From contig JASHSZ010000537.1 of NCBI GenBank assembly GCA_030040815.1, positions 1-7,750 of the forward strand: DNA of 7,750 nucleotides. The letters run 5' to 3'. Positions 1-5,837 of the stretch are shown piece by piece. The stretch is from Streptosporangiaceae bacterium (lineage in GTDB: Bacteria; Actinomycetota; Actinomycetes; Streptosporangiales; Streptosporangiaceae). The position numbers were made by a program, and so were the translations under genes. The notes beneath the pieces are model-generated. The model was given only the letters and a program-made list of their open reading frames with translations. It ran no database searches and was not told the DNA's origin. Each line of letters begins with the position of its first letter. The first letter of the stretch is position 1.

Positions 1-33
1 TCAACAGCTAACCCCACCCGGGTATTCCGCCGG
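1..33. other. Window edge after the DUF1707 gene
   Basis: Only 33 nt remain after the DUF1707 stop. They contain an 8-base palindrome (ACCCGGGT, 16-23) and no recognisable gene or terminator. Whether map, infA and rpmJ follow cannot be judged. Confidence 0.3.
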
Positions 34-534
34 TCACCTGCCAGGCCGACCGGGCAGGTCCTCATCCCCCCGCGGGAGCTGGCCCGGATCCTGGCCCGTC
101 GACCCCTGGACCCGCCGCCGACCCTGCGGGTGCGAGCCGGTCACCCATCTGCCGACCAGGATTGCGCCCCACGGACCGACGATCCACAGCGGCCACGGGT
201 AGCCATGGCCGGCTAGGGCCCAGATGACGAAGAAAAGCAGTGTGCAGCTAAGCCAGCTGCCCCACGCCGCCCGCCACGCGTCCTTGTGCCGCCGCGGCTG
301 GGACTGCCGGGGCTGGCGGGTGAGCTGCGCGTCCGGCAGCCGGTACAGGTCGATGCCGGGCAGGTCACGCAGCAGGCTTTCGATGTCCCCAACGGTCTTG
401 GCGGCAAACGCGCGGTCGAGCCGGTCGCTGAACTCGTCCGGCGTCAGCCGCCCAGCCGCGTGGTGCTCACGCAGCAGCGCGGCAGCCCTGTCCCGGTCTG
501 CGTCGGATGCCCGGATGCTGGGGTCATACGCCAT
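34..534 (-). CDS. DUF1707 (SHOCT-like) domain membrane protein
   Basis: Encodes 166 residues. Residues 6-58 match the DUF1707 pattern: SIRASDADRDRAAALLREHH, GRLTPDEFSDRLDRAFAAKT and a closing LLRDLP. This domain occurs at the N-terminus of many actinobacterial membrane proteins; its molecular role is not established. A basic Gln/Arg linker (about 70-87) leads to two hydrophobic segments (about 91-108 and 114-131), probably a membrane hairpin. A polar Gly/Arg/Pro-rich tail (about 133-166) ends the protein. I chose the ATG at 534 because GGAGGT (540-545) lies 5 nt upstream; a TTG at 558 would add eight residues without support. It lies 118 nt after adk, where map is usual in actinobacteria, so the operon link is uncertain. 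Confidence 0.85.
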   Translation of the reverse strand: MAYDPSIRASDADRDRAAALLREHHAAGRLTPDEFSDRLDRAFAAKTVGDIESLLRDLPGIDLYRLPDAQLTRQPRQSQPRRHKDAWRAAWGSWLSCTLLFFVIWALAGHGYPWPLWIVGPWGAILVGRWVTGSHPQGRRRVQGSTGQDPGQLPRGDEDLPGRPGR

Positions 535-625
535 ATCGCACCTCCGCGCGGACGCCAACCTCGGGCCCGGCGGCCAGCCAGAGAGAACCGGACACCCGGA
601 TGGGCTCGTCCCGGCTTAGCCGCAT
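524..625 (-). CDS. Possible 33-residue leader ORF overlapping the DUF1707 gene
   Basis: ATG at 625, preceded by GGGAGG (630-635) with 4-nt spacing, opens a frame of 33 residues beginning MRLSRDEPIRVSG. Its TGA (524-526) lies 11 nt inside the start of the next gene in a different frame. The arrangement could give coupled translation of the DUF1707 protein. I recognise no family, and the composition (Arg, Val, Gly, Glu) could simply reflect high GC. The Shine-Dalgarno is the main evidence. Confidence 0.25.
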   Translation of the reverse strand: MRLSRDEPIRVSGSLWLAAGPEVGVRAEVRYGV

Positions 626-676
626 AGCGCCTCCCTGCGATGCCTTCAACCTACCGCGCGGGAACAAGGGGCTGCC
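559..676 (-). other. adk to DUF1707-gene spacer
   Basis: This 118-nt spacer has no obvious terminator after adk. It contains GGGAGG (630-635), an imperfect hairpin (588-593 with 608-614, one bulge, plus an inner CCC/GGG pairing), and two poor promoter-like matches: TTGAAG (644-649) with TATGCG (621-626) at 17 nt, and a lone TAGGTT (648-653). None is convincing alone. Confidence 0.35.
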
Positions 677-1330
677 CTAGGTCATAAACCTGCGCAGTGC
701 GGCCATGGCGCGTTCGGTGATCTCCTCGACCGGACCGGTAGCGTCGATGCCGAGGAGGATGCCGTCGTCGGCGTAGAAGGCGATCAGCGGCTGCGTCTGC
801 TTTGCATAGACGTCCAGCCGGTGCCTAATCGTCGCCTCCCGGTCGTCGTCGCGCTGAAAGAGCTCGCCCCCGCAGTCGTCGCACCGGCCGGAGCGCTCCG
901 GCGGCTCGAACAGGACGTGCCAGATGCGGCCGCAGAGCCGACACGTCCGGCGGCCGGACAGCCGCCGGACCACCTCATCGTCCTCGACGACGAGCTCCAG
1001 CACGACGTCCAGCTTGGTGTCCCAGTTCGCCAGCAGCTTGCGCAGCGTCTCGGCCTGCGGCACGGTGCGCGGGAACCCGTCAAGCAGGAAGCCGCTCTGC
1101 GCATCGTCCTCGGCGAGCCGGGCCTCCACCATGGCGATGGTGAGCTCGTCCGGAACGAGGTCACCGCGCTCCATGTAGGCCTGGGCCTGCCGGCCGAGTT
1201 CGGTTCCGTTGCTGACGTTGTAGCGGAAGATGTCGCCTGTCGAGATCTTCGGGATCGACAGGTGCGAGGAGATGAACTGGGCCTGTGTCCCCTTGCCCGC
1301 ACCGGGGGGCCCGACGAGGACGACTCGCAC
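677..1330 (-). CDS. adk: Adenylate kinase with zinc-finger LID
   Basis: Encodes 217 residues. The cytoplasmic enzyme interconverts ATP plus AMP and two ADP, controlling energy charge and nucleotide supply. The P-loop GPPGAGKGT is at 7-15, the AMP-binding region includes STGDIFR at 30-36, and DGFPRT is at 84-89. The LID (about 122-160) holds four cysteines, Cys130/Cys133 and Cys150/Cys153, the zinc-binding arrangement of many Gram-positive enzymes. Mycobacterial Adk has a shorter LID without them (family knowledge). Catalytic arginines follow in [13 protein letters not shown] (160-172). The start is GTG at 1330, overlapping the secY stop by one base. GAGGG about 12 nt upstream is weak, so translation probably depends on coupling with secY. 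Confidence 0.98.
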   Translation of the reverse strand: MRVVLVGPPGAGKGTQAQFISSHLSIPKISTGDIFRYNVSNGTELGRQAQAYMERGDLVPDELTIAMVEARLAEDDAQSGFLLDGFPRTVPQAETLRKLLANWDTKLDVVLELVVEDDEVVRRLSGRRTCRLCGRIWHVLFEPPERSGRCDDCGGELFQRDDDREATIRHRLDVYAKQTQPLIAFYADDGILLGIDATGPVEEITERAMAALRRFMT

Positions 1331-2628
1331 TACCGCAGGAAGCCCTCATAGTTGCGCTGCTGTAGCTGACTCTCGATCTGCTTCACCGTGTCGAGTCCGA
1401 CACCCACCATGATCAGGATGCTCGTGCCGCCGAGCGGGAACTGAGCGGTGGCGTCGAGCAGGCCGATGGCAATGACGGGGATGAGCGCGACGAGCGCCAG
1501 GTACAGCGAGCCAGCCGCCGTCAGCCTGCTGACCACGTGGCTGAGATAGCCCGCCGTGGGGCCGCCCGGTCTGATGCCGGGGATGAACCCGCCGCCCTTC
1601 TTCATGTTGTCGGCCACCTCGTCCGGCGGGAACGTGATCGACACGTAGAAGTAGGTAAAGAAGATGATCAGCAAGAAGTACGACGCCGCGTACGCCGGGT
1701 GGTCACTGAAGACCAGGTTATTGTCGATCCAGGCCGCCCACCCGGTCGTGGCGTCGTGCCCGAAGAGCTGCGCCGCCAGCTGCGGGATGTACAGCAGCGA
1801 CGAAGCGAAGATGACCGGGATCACGCCCGCCTGGTTGATCTTGAGTGGGATGTAGGTCGACGTGCCGCCGTACATCTTGCGGCCGACCATCCGCTTGGCG
1901 TACTGGATCGGGATCCGGCGCTGCGCCTGCTCCATCAGCGCCACGAACGCGATGATCGCTACCGCCATGAGCAGCACGAGCGCGAAGACGAACTTGGGCT
2001 TGTTCTCGTAGATCAGCTGCAGCTGGCCGGGCACCACGGCGATGATCTGGGTGAAGATCATGACTGACATGCCGTTGCCGACACCTTTGTCGGTGATCAG
2101 CTCACCGAGCCACATGATCACCGCAGTGCCGGACGTCATGATGATGACCATCGTCGCGATGGTGAAGATCGACGGGTTCGGGATCAGGGTCGCCGTGCAG
2201 TTCGGGACCAGCTCCTTGGCCCTGGCCAGGGCGATGATGCCGGTCGACTGCAGGATCGCCAGCCCCACCGTCAGGTAGCGGGTGTACTGGGTGATCCTCG
2301 CCTGGCCGGTCTGGCCCTCCTTGCGCAGCGTCTCCAGCCGCGGGATCACCACGGCGAGCAGCTGCAGGATGATGCTGGCCGTGATGTACGGCATGATGCC
2401 CAGCGCGAAGACTGTCAGCCTCGAGATGCCATTGCCGCTGAAGAGGTTCAGCAGCTGGAACAGGCTGGTCCCCGACGCCGCGGAGTTACACGCACGAACC
2501 GCGGCCTCAGACACGCCCGGTGTGGGCAGCTGCTGGCCGAGCCGGAAGACGGCGATGATGAAGACGCTGAAGAGCAGCTTCTTGCGCAGGTCAGGCGTAC
2601 GGAACGCCCTCAAGGCCGCGGTCAGCAT
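1330..2628 (-). CDS. secY: Protein translocase subunit SecY
   Basis: Encodes 432 residues, a normal SecY length. SecY forms the membrane channel that, with SecE, SecG and the ATPase SecA, exports unfolded proteins and inserts membrane proteins. About ten hydrophobic segments are visible, the first near residues 16-36. Family motifs include [18 protein letters not shown] (74-91), [14 protein letters not shown] (175-188), the cytoplasmic loop [14 protein letters not shown] (237-250), [17 protein letters not shown] (261-277) and [14 protein letters not shown] (335-348). The C-terminus [11 protein letters not shown] is typical of actinobacteria. The ATG at 2628 has AAAGGGA 6 nt upstream. The TAG stop shares one base with the adk GTG start (TAGTG). 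The 252-nt leader region before it may give secY-adk separate control. Confidence 0.98.
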   Translation of the reverse strand: MLTAALRAFRTPDLRKKLLFSVFIIAVFRLGQQLPTPGVSEAAVRACNSAASGTSLFQLLNLFSGNGISRLTVFALGIMPYITASIILQLLAVVIPRLETLRKEGQTGQARITQYTRYLTVGLAILQSTGIIALARAKELVPNCTATLIPNPSIFTIATMVIIMTSGTAVIMWLGELITDKGVGNGMSVMIFTQIIAVVPGQLQLIYENKPKFVFALVLLMAVAIIAFVALMEQAQRRIPIQYAKRMVGRKMYGGTSTYIPLKINQAGVIPVIFASSLLYIPQLAAQLFGHDATTGWAAWIDNNLVFSDHPAYAASYFLLIIFFTYFYVSITFPPDEVADNMKKGGGFIPGIRPGGPTAGYLSHVVSRLTAAGSLYLALVALIPVIAIGLLDATAQFPLGGTSILIMVGVGLDTVKQIESQLQQRNYEGFLR

Positions 2629-2631
2629 GCA

Positions 2632-2661
2632 CTATCCCTTTGGTCGATCGTTGAACACCAT
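2632..2661 (-). CDS. Possible nine-codon minicistron ahead of secY
   Basis: ATG at 2661 begins MVFNDRPKG and ends at a TAG (2632-2634), 3 nt before the secY ATG at 2628. It is preceded by CAGGAG with 6-nt spacing, a better ribosome-binding site than the AAAGGGA (2635-2641) of secY itself, which lies inside the minicistron. The frame is the same as secY, separated by the stop. If translated, ribosomes ending here could reinitiate at secY, or the ORF could set secY output. A chance ORF of this size is quite possible; the evidence is spacing and Shine-Dalgarno only. Confidence 0.25.
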   Translation of the reverse strand: MVFNDRPKG

Positions 2662-2667
2662 CTGCCG

Positions 2668-2681
2668 CTCCTGTGCCAGGA
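2668..2681 (-). promoter_or_regulatory. Small hairpin covering a Shine-Dalgarno ahead of the secY leader ORF
   Basis: CAGGAG (2668-2673) is a good ribosome-binding site 6 nt before the ATG at 2661. Five of its bases (2669-2673) pair perfectly with 2677-2681 around a 3-nt loop, which would hide the site. The stem is short, so stability is uncertain. Confidence 0.3.
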
Positions 2682-2743
2682 CAGCGCCGCTCGTCGGCTT
2701 CGCGGCATGGGGAGCCGTGCGCAAGTGCGACGTCGCTCGCCAG

Positions 2744-2772
2744 AGTCTAACGTGCTGTTTGCAGTCCGACAG
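2744..2772 (-). promoter_or_regulatory. Weak candidate promoter for secY-adk
   Basis: On the minus strand CTGTCG (2767-2772) and TAGACT (2744-2749) are separated by 17 nt. The -10 fits the actinobacterial TAnnnT pattern and the -35 matches TTGACA at 3 of 6 positions. It lies just after the structured element, in the less GC-rich part of the gap, and would give a leader of about 110 nt before secY. Chance matches this good are common. Confidence 0.25.
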
Positions 2773-2790
2773 CCATCCGTCGCGCCCTGT

Positions 2791-2876
2791 ACCGGCCCCG
2801 CGAGGCTCGGACCAGCGGCTAAGCTGGCCCGCTGCCCCAGGGGCACTGCCCCCTGGGGTCCCTCGCGGGAGCCGGT
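2791..2876 (-). promoter_or_regulatory. Long bulged stem enclosing two hairpins, after rplO
   Basis: Starts 4 nt after the rplO stop. The outer stem pairs 2791-2805 with 2861-2876, giving 15 Watson-Crick pairs with a single bulged base at 2870. Inside are a 9-bp hairpin (2835-2843 with 2850-2858, 6-nt loop) and a 6-bp hairpin (2813-2818 with 2829-2834, 10-nt loop) that abut each other. Together they make a possible three-way junction. No T-run follows on the minus strand, so it is not a classical intrinsic terminator, although U-poor terminators have been proposed in actinobacteria. A partial terminator, processing signal, protein-binding RNA or dispersed repeat unit are all possible. Confidence 0.55.
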
Positions 2877-2880
2877 CATC

Positions 2881-3396
2881 TCACAGCTCGGTAACCGCTC
2901 CGCCCGCAGCAGTGATCTTCGCACGCGCCGTCGCCGAGAAGGCATGCGCTCTGACCTGCAGCGCGACACTGATCTCGCCCTGGCCGAGGATCTTGACGAG
3001 CTCGCCCGGCCGGATGGCTCCGCGAGCCGCCAGGCTCTCCGGCGACACCTCGCCGCCGTCGGGGTACAGGCTGGCCAGCCGGTCCAGGTTGACGACCTGG
3101 TAGCTGGTCTTGAACACCGCGTTCGAGAAGCCCTTGAGCTTGGGCAGCCGCCGGTGCAACGGCATCTGCCCGCCCTCGAAGTACTCCGGGATATTGTGCC
3201 GTGCCTTGCTGCCCTTGGTACCGCGCCCGGCCGTCTTGCCCTTCGAGGCGGTGCCGCGGCCGACTCTGGTCCGCGGTGTGTGGGCGCCAGGCGCAGGGCG
3301 CAGGTGATGAATTTTGAGACCCGCACGGCCGCCCACGGCGGCTGGCTCGCGGGACTGCCCCTCCGCCGCAGCCTCGCTGCTCTCGCTGTCAGCCAT
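2881..3396 (-). CDS. rplO: 50S ribosomal protein L15 with extended N-terminus
   Basis: Encodes 171 residues, against roughly 145-150 for typical L15. L15 binds 23S rRNA late in 50S assembly. The conserved part begins near residue 27: [32 protein letters not shown] (43-62), the basic glycine-rich arm that threads into rRNA, then [11 protein letters not shown] (82-92) and the C-terminal globular region ending GGAVTEL. The first 26 residues ([20 protein letters not shown] and onward) are acidic and Ala/Ser rich with no recognised domain. The start at 3396 is supported by a strong Shine-Dalgarno and lies 3 nt after rpmD. A GTG codon near residue 21 is a possible but less supported start. A 252-nt structured gap follows before secY. 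Confidence 0.96.
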   Translation of the reverse strand: MADSESSEAAAEGQSREPAAVGGRAGLKIHHLRPAPGAHTPRTRVGRGTASKGKTAGRGTKGSKARHNIPEYFEGGQMPLHRRLPKLKGFSNAVFKTSYQVVNLDRLASLYPDGGEVSPESLAARGAIRPGELVKILGQGEISVALQVRAHAFSATARAKITAAGGAVTEL

Positions 3397-3399
3397 CGT

Positions 3400-3582
3400 C
3401 TATTCGACCTCCTCGACGGTGACCAGGTGGCGCACCGCCTTGATCATGCCGCGGATCTCGGGGCGGTCCTGCTTGACGACCACATCGCCGATGTGATGCA
3501 GGCCGAGCGAGCGCAGCGAGTTGCGCTGCTCGGAGTTCCCGCCGATCTTCGACCGGATCTGGGTTACCTTCAGCTCTGCCAT
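3400..3582 (-). CDS. rpmD: 50S ribosomal protein L30
   Basis: Encodes 60 residues, the usual size. L30 is a small peripheral large-subunit protein with a ferredoxin-like fold. It begins MAELKVTQIRSKIGG and continues with the RSLGLHHIGDVVVKQDRPEI segment (about 24-43), which identifies the family. The frame is open upstream, but the ATG at 3582 gives the standard N-terminus and has GGAG about 7 nt before it in the 14-nt gap after rpsE. The 3' end of this gene contains the AGGAGGT that serves rplO. Confidence 0.97.
   Translation of the reverse strand: MAELKVTQIRSKIGGNSEQRNSLRSLGLHHIGDVVVKQDRPEIRGMIKAVRHLVTVEEVE
3407..3413 (-). promoter_or_regulatory. Shine-Dalgarno site of rplO
   Basis: AGGAGGT, a full match to the anti-Shine-Dalgarno, lies inside the rpmD 3' end, 10 nt before the ATG at 3396. 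It supports this start even though it gives L15 an unusual N-terminal extension. Confidence 0.75.
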
Positions 3583-3596
3583 CTGATCGCTCCGAC

Positions 3597-4244
3597 TCAG
3601 CTGCTCTCGGCCTGGCTCGCGCCGACGCCCGCACCCGCGGGCGCATTCGCCGCGGCCGCCCTGGCCCTGAGCATGGCCGCGGGAGCCACCTGCTCGATCG
3701 GCAGGCCACGCCTGGCCGCGATCTCCTCCGGCCGGTTCAGGCTCTTGAGCGCCACCACGGTGGCGTGCACGACGTTGATGGGGTTCGACGAGCCCAGCGA
3801 CCGCGACAGCACGTCGTGAACGCCGGCACACTCCAGCACCGCCCGCACCGGGCCGCCGGCGATAACGCCGGTACCGGGGCTGGCCGGCTTGAGCAGGACG
3901 ACGCCCGCCGACTTCTCACCCTGCACGGTGTGCGGGATGGTGCCGCCGATCCGCGGCACGCGGAAGAACGCCTTCTTGGCTGCCTCGACGCCCTTGGCGA
4001 TCGCGGCCGGAACTTCCTTGGCCTTGCCGTAGCCGACACCCACCATGCCGTTGCCATCGCCGACAACTACCAGCGCGGTGAAGCTGAACCGGCGACCGCC
4101 CTGGACAACCTTGGCCACCCGGTTGATGGTGACGACGCGCTCCAGGTAGGCGGTGCCCTTCTCCGGCCCGGCCCCGCGCCGGTCGTCGCGGCGCTCCCGC
4201 CGTTCGCCGCCGCCTCCGGCGCCGCGCCGCGGTGTTGCTGCCAT
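3597..4244 (-). CDS. rpsE: 30S ribosomal protein S5
   Basis: Encodes 215 residues. S5 sits behind the decoding centre at the mRNA entry channel and affects translational accuracy and mRNA unwinding. The double-stranded-RNA-binding-like N-terminal domain spans about 33-97, with [20 protein letters not shown] at 50-69. The C-terminal domain follows to about 178 ([20 protein letters not shown] at 120-139). A Gly/Arg-rich head (1-29) and an Ala-rich tail (about 183-215) flank the core, as is common in actinobacteria. The ATG at 4244 has AGAGGAAG upstream and gives the standard beginning. rpmD starts 14 nt after the stop. Confidence 0.98.
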   Translation of the reverse strand: MAATPRRGAGGGGERRERRDDRRGAGPEKGTAYLERVVTINRVAKVVQGGRRFSFTALVVVGDGNGMVGVGYGKAKEVPAAIAKGVEAAKKAFFRVPRIGGTIPHTVQGEKSAGVVLLKPASPGTGVIAGGPVRAVLECAGVHDVLSRSLGSSNPINVVHATVVALKSLNRPEEIAARRGLPIEQVAPAAMLRARAAAANAPAGAGVGASQAESS

Positions 4245-4326
4245 CAGATCTTCCTCTTCTGTCGTTGGGTGCGGGACCGTGGTGCGCTGTCGAGCACGGT
4301 GCTCCGCTGCGTCGCTGTCGGGCGCA
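4245..4326 (-). other. rplR-rpsE intergenic spacer with weak inverted repeats
   Basis: This 82-nt gap holds the rpsE ribosome-binding region (AGAGGAAG, about 5 nt before the ATG at 4244) and two weak, mutually exclusive dyads. One pairs 4276-4281 with 4295-4300 around 13 nt. The other is GAGCAC/GTGCTC centred on 4298. An 8-base direct repeat (CGCTGTCG on the plus strand) also occurs. I see no promoter or terminator. Confidence 0.4.
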
Positions 4327-4725
4327 TCACAGTGTCAGCCCGCCCTCGCGGGCACCCTCGGCCAGGGCTGCGACCCGGCCGTGAAAGGCGTAGCCACCGC
4401 GGTCGAACACCGCCGCGCTGATGCCGGCCTGCGCCGCCCGCTCGGCCAGCAAGGCGCCCACCCGCTTGGCCTTGGCGGTCTTGTCGCCCTCGGCGGCTCG
4501 GATGGATGTCTCCAGGGTAGAGGCTGACGCGAGCGTGTTGCCCACCGCGTCGTCAACGAGCTGGGCAAAGATATTCCGGGCCGAGCGGGTCACGACGAGC
4601 CGCGGTCGCTGCGCGCTGCCCTCAATCTTCTTGCGGACGCGCAGATGACGGTGCTGGCGCGCGGCGACGCGCGGCGCCGTCCGCCCGGTGATCCGGATGT
4701 GCGCCCTGGTCTTGGTGCCAGACAT
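4327..4725 (-). CDS. rplR: 50S ribosomal protein L18
   Basis: Encodes 132 residues, slightly above the common 117-127. L18 binds 5S rRNA with L5 and forms part of the central protuberance. Family features are the basic N-terminal region ending [20 protein letters not shown] (about 26-45), then [12 protein letters not shown] (48-59) and [19 protein letters not shown] (about 105-123). The first 24 residues are basic and less conserved. The ATG at 4725 lies 3 nt after the rplF stop, with GGTAGGT overlapping that stop as a modest ribosome-binding site, so coupling with rplF is likely. An 82-nt gap, longer than its neighbours, follows before rpsE. Confidence 0.97.
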   Translation of the reverse strand: MSGTKTRAHIRITGRTAPRVAARQHRHLRVRKKIEGSAQRPRLVVTRSARNIFAQLVDDAVGNTLASASTLETSIRAAEGDKTAKAKRVGALLAERAAQAGISAAVFDRGGYAFHGRVAALAEGAREGGLTL

Positions 4726-4728
4726 GAC

Positions 4729-5265
4729 TTACCTACCAGCCTTTCCGACCTTGCGGCGGATTTGCTCACCCTGGTATCGGACGCCCTTGCCCTTGTAGGG
4801 GTCCGGCTTGCGCAGCTTGCGGATGTTGGCCGCGACCTCGCCCACCTGCTGCTTGTCGATGCCCTCCACCACGAACCTGGTCTGCGTCTCGACTCGGAAA
4901 GTGATCCCGTCCGGGGCCGCCACCGGCACCGGGTGGCTGAAGCCCAGCGCGAACTCCAGGTCACGGCCCCTGGCCTGCACCCGGTAGCCGACGCCGACGA
5001 TCTCCAGCGTCTTGCTGTAGCCCTGGGTGACACCGGTGACCATGTTGGCGATCAGCGACCGAGACAGGCCGTGCAGCGCCCGGATCTCGCCCTCGTCGTT
5101 GGGCCTGGTCACAGTGATGACGCCGTCCTGCTGGCTGACCTCGATGGGCTCGGCCACCGTCAGGCTGAGTTCGCCCTTGGGACCGCGGACTGTCACCTGA
5201 CGGCCGTCGATGGTGACGTCGACGCCGCTCGGGATGACGATCGGCAGCCGTCCGATTCGCGACAT
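4729..5265 (-). CDS. rplF: 50S ribosomal protein L6
   Basis: Encodes 178 residues, the usual length. L6 consists of two repeated alpha/beta domains (about 1-80 and 81-170) and binds 23S rRNA near the sarcin-ricin loop at the factor-binding region. The start [15 protein letters not shown] and the C-terminal signature [16 protein letters not shown] (about 152-167) are diagnostic. The ATG at 5265 comes 12 nt after the rpsH stop, with GGGGG and GGAG in the gap. The TAA stop is 3 nt before rplR. It is a normal member of the spc operon with no unusual residues. Confidence 0.98.
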   Translation of the reverse strand: MSRIGRLPIVIPSGVDVTIDGRQVTVRGPKGELSLTVAEPIEVSQQDGVITVTRPNDEGEIRALHGLSRSLIANMVTGVTQGYSKTLEIVGVGYRVQARGRDLEFALGFSHPVPVAAPDGITFRVETQTRFVVEGIDKQQVGEVAANIRKLRKPDPYKGKGVRYQGEQIRRKVGKAGR

Positions 5266-5277
5266 GGCTCCGCCCCC

Positions 5278-5676
5278 CTACCAGACGTAGGCGAGGACTT
5301 CCCCGCCCACGCCCTGCTTCTTTGCCTGCCTGTCGGTCATCAGGCCGGACGACGTCGAGATGATCGCCACGCCGAGGCCGCCGAGCACTCGCGGCAGGTT
5401 GTCCTTGCGCACGTACACCCGGAGGCCAGGCTTGGATATCCGCTTGAGGCCAGCAATGGAGCGCTCTCTGGTGGGCCCGAACTTCAGCGAGATCACCAGG
5501 GTCTTGCCAACCTGCGCGTCCTCCACCTTCCAGCTGGCGATGTAGCCCTCCTGCTGGAGGATTTCCGCGATGTGCATCTTGATCTTGGAATGCGGCATGG
5601 ACACGGTGTCGTGGTACGCCGAGTTCGCATTGCGCAGACGGGTCAGCATGTCTGCGACCGGGTCGGTCATGGTCAT
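5278..5676 (-). CDS. rpsH: 30S ribosomal protein S8
   Basis: Encodes 132 residues, the normal length. S8 binds helix 21 of 16S rRNA early in 30S assembly. In E. coli it also represses the spc operon by binding its mRNA (established for that species). The C-terminal signature [13 protein letters not shown] at about 103-115 and the start [17 protein letters not shown] are typical. The ATG at 5676 is preferred over the in-frame ATG at 5670 because actinobacterial S8 commonly begins MTMTDP and because the Shine-Dalgarno at 5688-5693 is closer to it. Upstream lies the structured rpsN-rpsH gap. S8 is a natural candidate ligand for that RNA, but nothing in the sequence proves this. rplF follows after 12 nt. 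Confidence 0.98.
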   Translation of the reverse strand: MTMTDPVADMLTRLRNANSAYHDTVSMPHSKIKMHIAEILQQEGYIASWKVEDAQVGKTLVISLKFGPTRERSIAGLKRISKPGLRVYVRKDNLPRVLGGLGVAIISTSSGLMTDRQAKKQGVGGEVLAYVW

Positions 5677-5693
5677 GGCCTGATGGCCCTCCT
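5677..5693 (-). promoter_or_regulatory. rpsH ribosome-binding site with a small hairpin before the start
   Basis: AGGAGG (5688-5693) lies 11 nt before the rpsH ATG, a long spacing. Between them GGCC at 5685-5688 can pair with GGCC at 5677-5680 around a 4-nt loop, which would use the last G of the Shine-Dalgarno and end right at the start codon. The hairpin could shorten the effective spacing or limit access. Confidence 0.5.
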
Positions 5694-5695
5694 CG

Positions 5696-5751
5696 CCGTG
5701 GTTTCCACGGTGTTTGCAACACCGGTTTGCAGAACCGGTGCGCTACACCGG
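5696..5751 (-). promoter_or_regulatory. Chain of four overlapping hairpins ahead of rpsH
   Basis: Four perfect inverted repeats share arms. H4 is 5735-5740 with 5746-5751 (6 bp). H3 is 5720-5727 with 5733-5740 (8 bp). H2 is 5708-5714 with 5718-5724 (7 bp). H1 is 5696-5701 with 5705-5710 (6 bp). H3 excludes both H4 and H2, and H2 excludes H1, so the RNA can hold either H4 plus H2 or H3 plus H1. H1 ends about 3 nt before the rpsH Shine-Dalgarno. This architecture resembles attenuators and riboswitches, but no known family is recognised and the function is inferred. Confidence 0.5.
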
Positions 5752-5770
5752 GGACCTGCGGCGTGGTCGG

Positions 5771-5788
5771 TGGGCGCCGGAGCGCCCA
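5771..5788 (-). promoter_or_regulatory. Seven-base-pair hairpin with UCCG tetraloop
   Basis: Perfect arms 5771-5777 and 5782-5788 enclose a 4-nt loop. Read on the minus strand the loop is UCCG closed by a C-G pair, the very stable cUNCGg tetraloop class. On the plus strand the loop would be CGGA, which is not a known stable class. The signal therefore favours an RNA made in the operon direction. No T-run follows. It lies between the rpsN-proximal hairpin and the switching hairpin chain ahead of rpsH. Confidence 0.5.
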
Positions 5789-5808
5789 GGTTGGTCGTTA
5801 CTGCGTGT

Positions 5809-5831
5809 CGCGTTGCCGGAACGGCAGCGCG
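5809..5831 (-). promoter_or_regulatory. Hairpin directly after rpsN
   Basis: Inverted repeat starting 6 nt beyond the rpsN stop. Arms are 5809-5818 and 5822-5831 around a 3-nt loop. Nine of ten pairs are Watson-Crick; the exception is 5813 against 5827, a C-A mismatch in the minus-strand RNA. No T-run follows, so it is not a standard intrinsic terminator. It may mark RNA processing or stabilise the upstream mRNA. The function is inferred only. Confidence 0.45.
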
Positions 5832-5837
5832 GATTGG

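Noticed and set aside
621..649. Promoter TTGAAG-17-TATGCG for the DUF1707 gene
   Set aside because: The -10 match is poor (3 of 6, no final T), and a start site there would fall inside the candidate leader ORF. It is mentioned in the spacer entry only.
2835..2858. Classical Rho-independent terminator after rplO
   Set aside because: The stem is strong but no T-run follows on either strand. It is kept only as part of the structured element.
2707..3819. Plus-strand open frame of about 370 codons
   Set aside because: It is antisense to rplO, rpmD and part of rpsE and has no recognisable domain; it is a shadow of high-GC codon bias.
5708..5760. tRNA-like appearance: a 5-bp stem with the 7-nt loop TTGCAGA on the plus strand (GCA anticodon), and a TAGCGC D-arm-like string on the minus strand
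   Set aside because: No T-arm (GGTTCRA-type) sequence, no acceptor stem and no proper D-arm could be placed on either strand. On the minus strand the loop lacks U33. The inverted repeats explain the pattern better.
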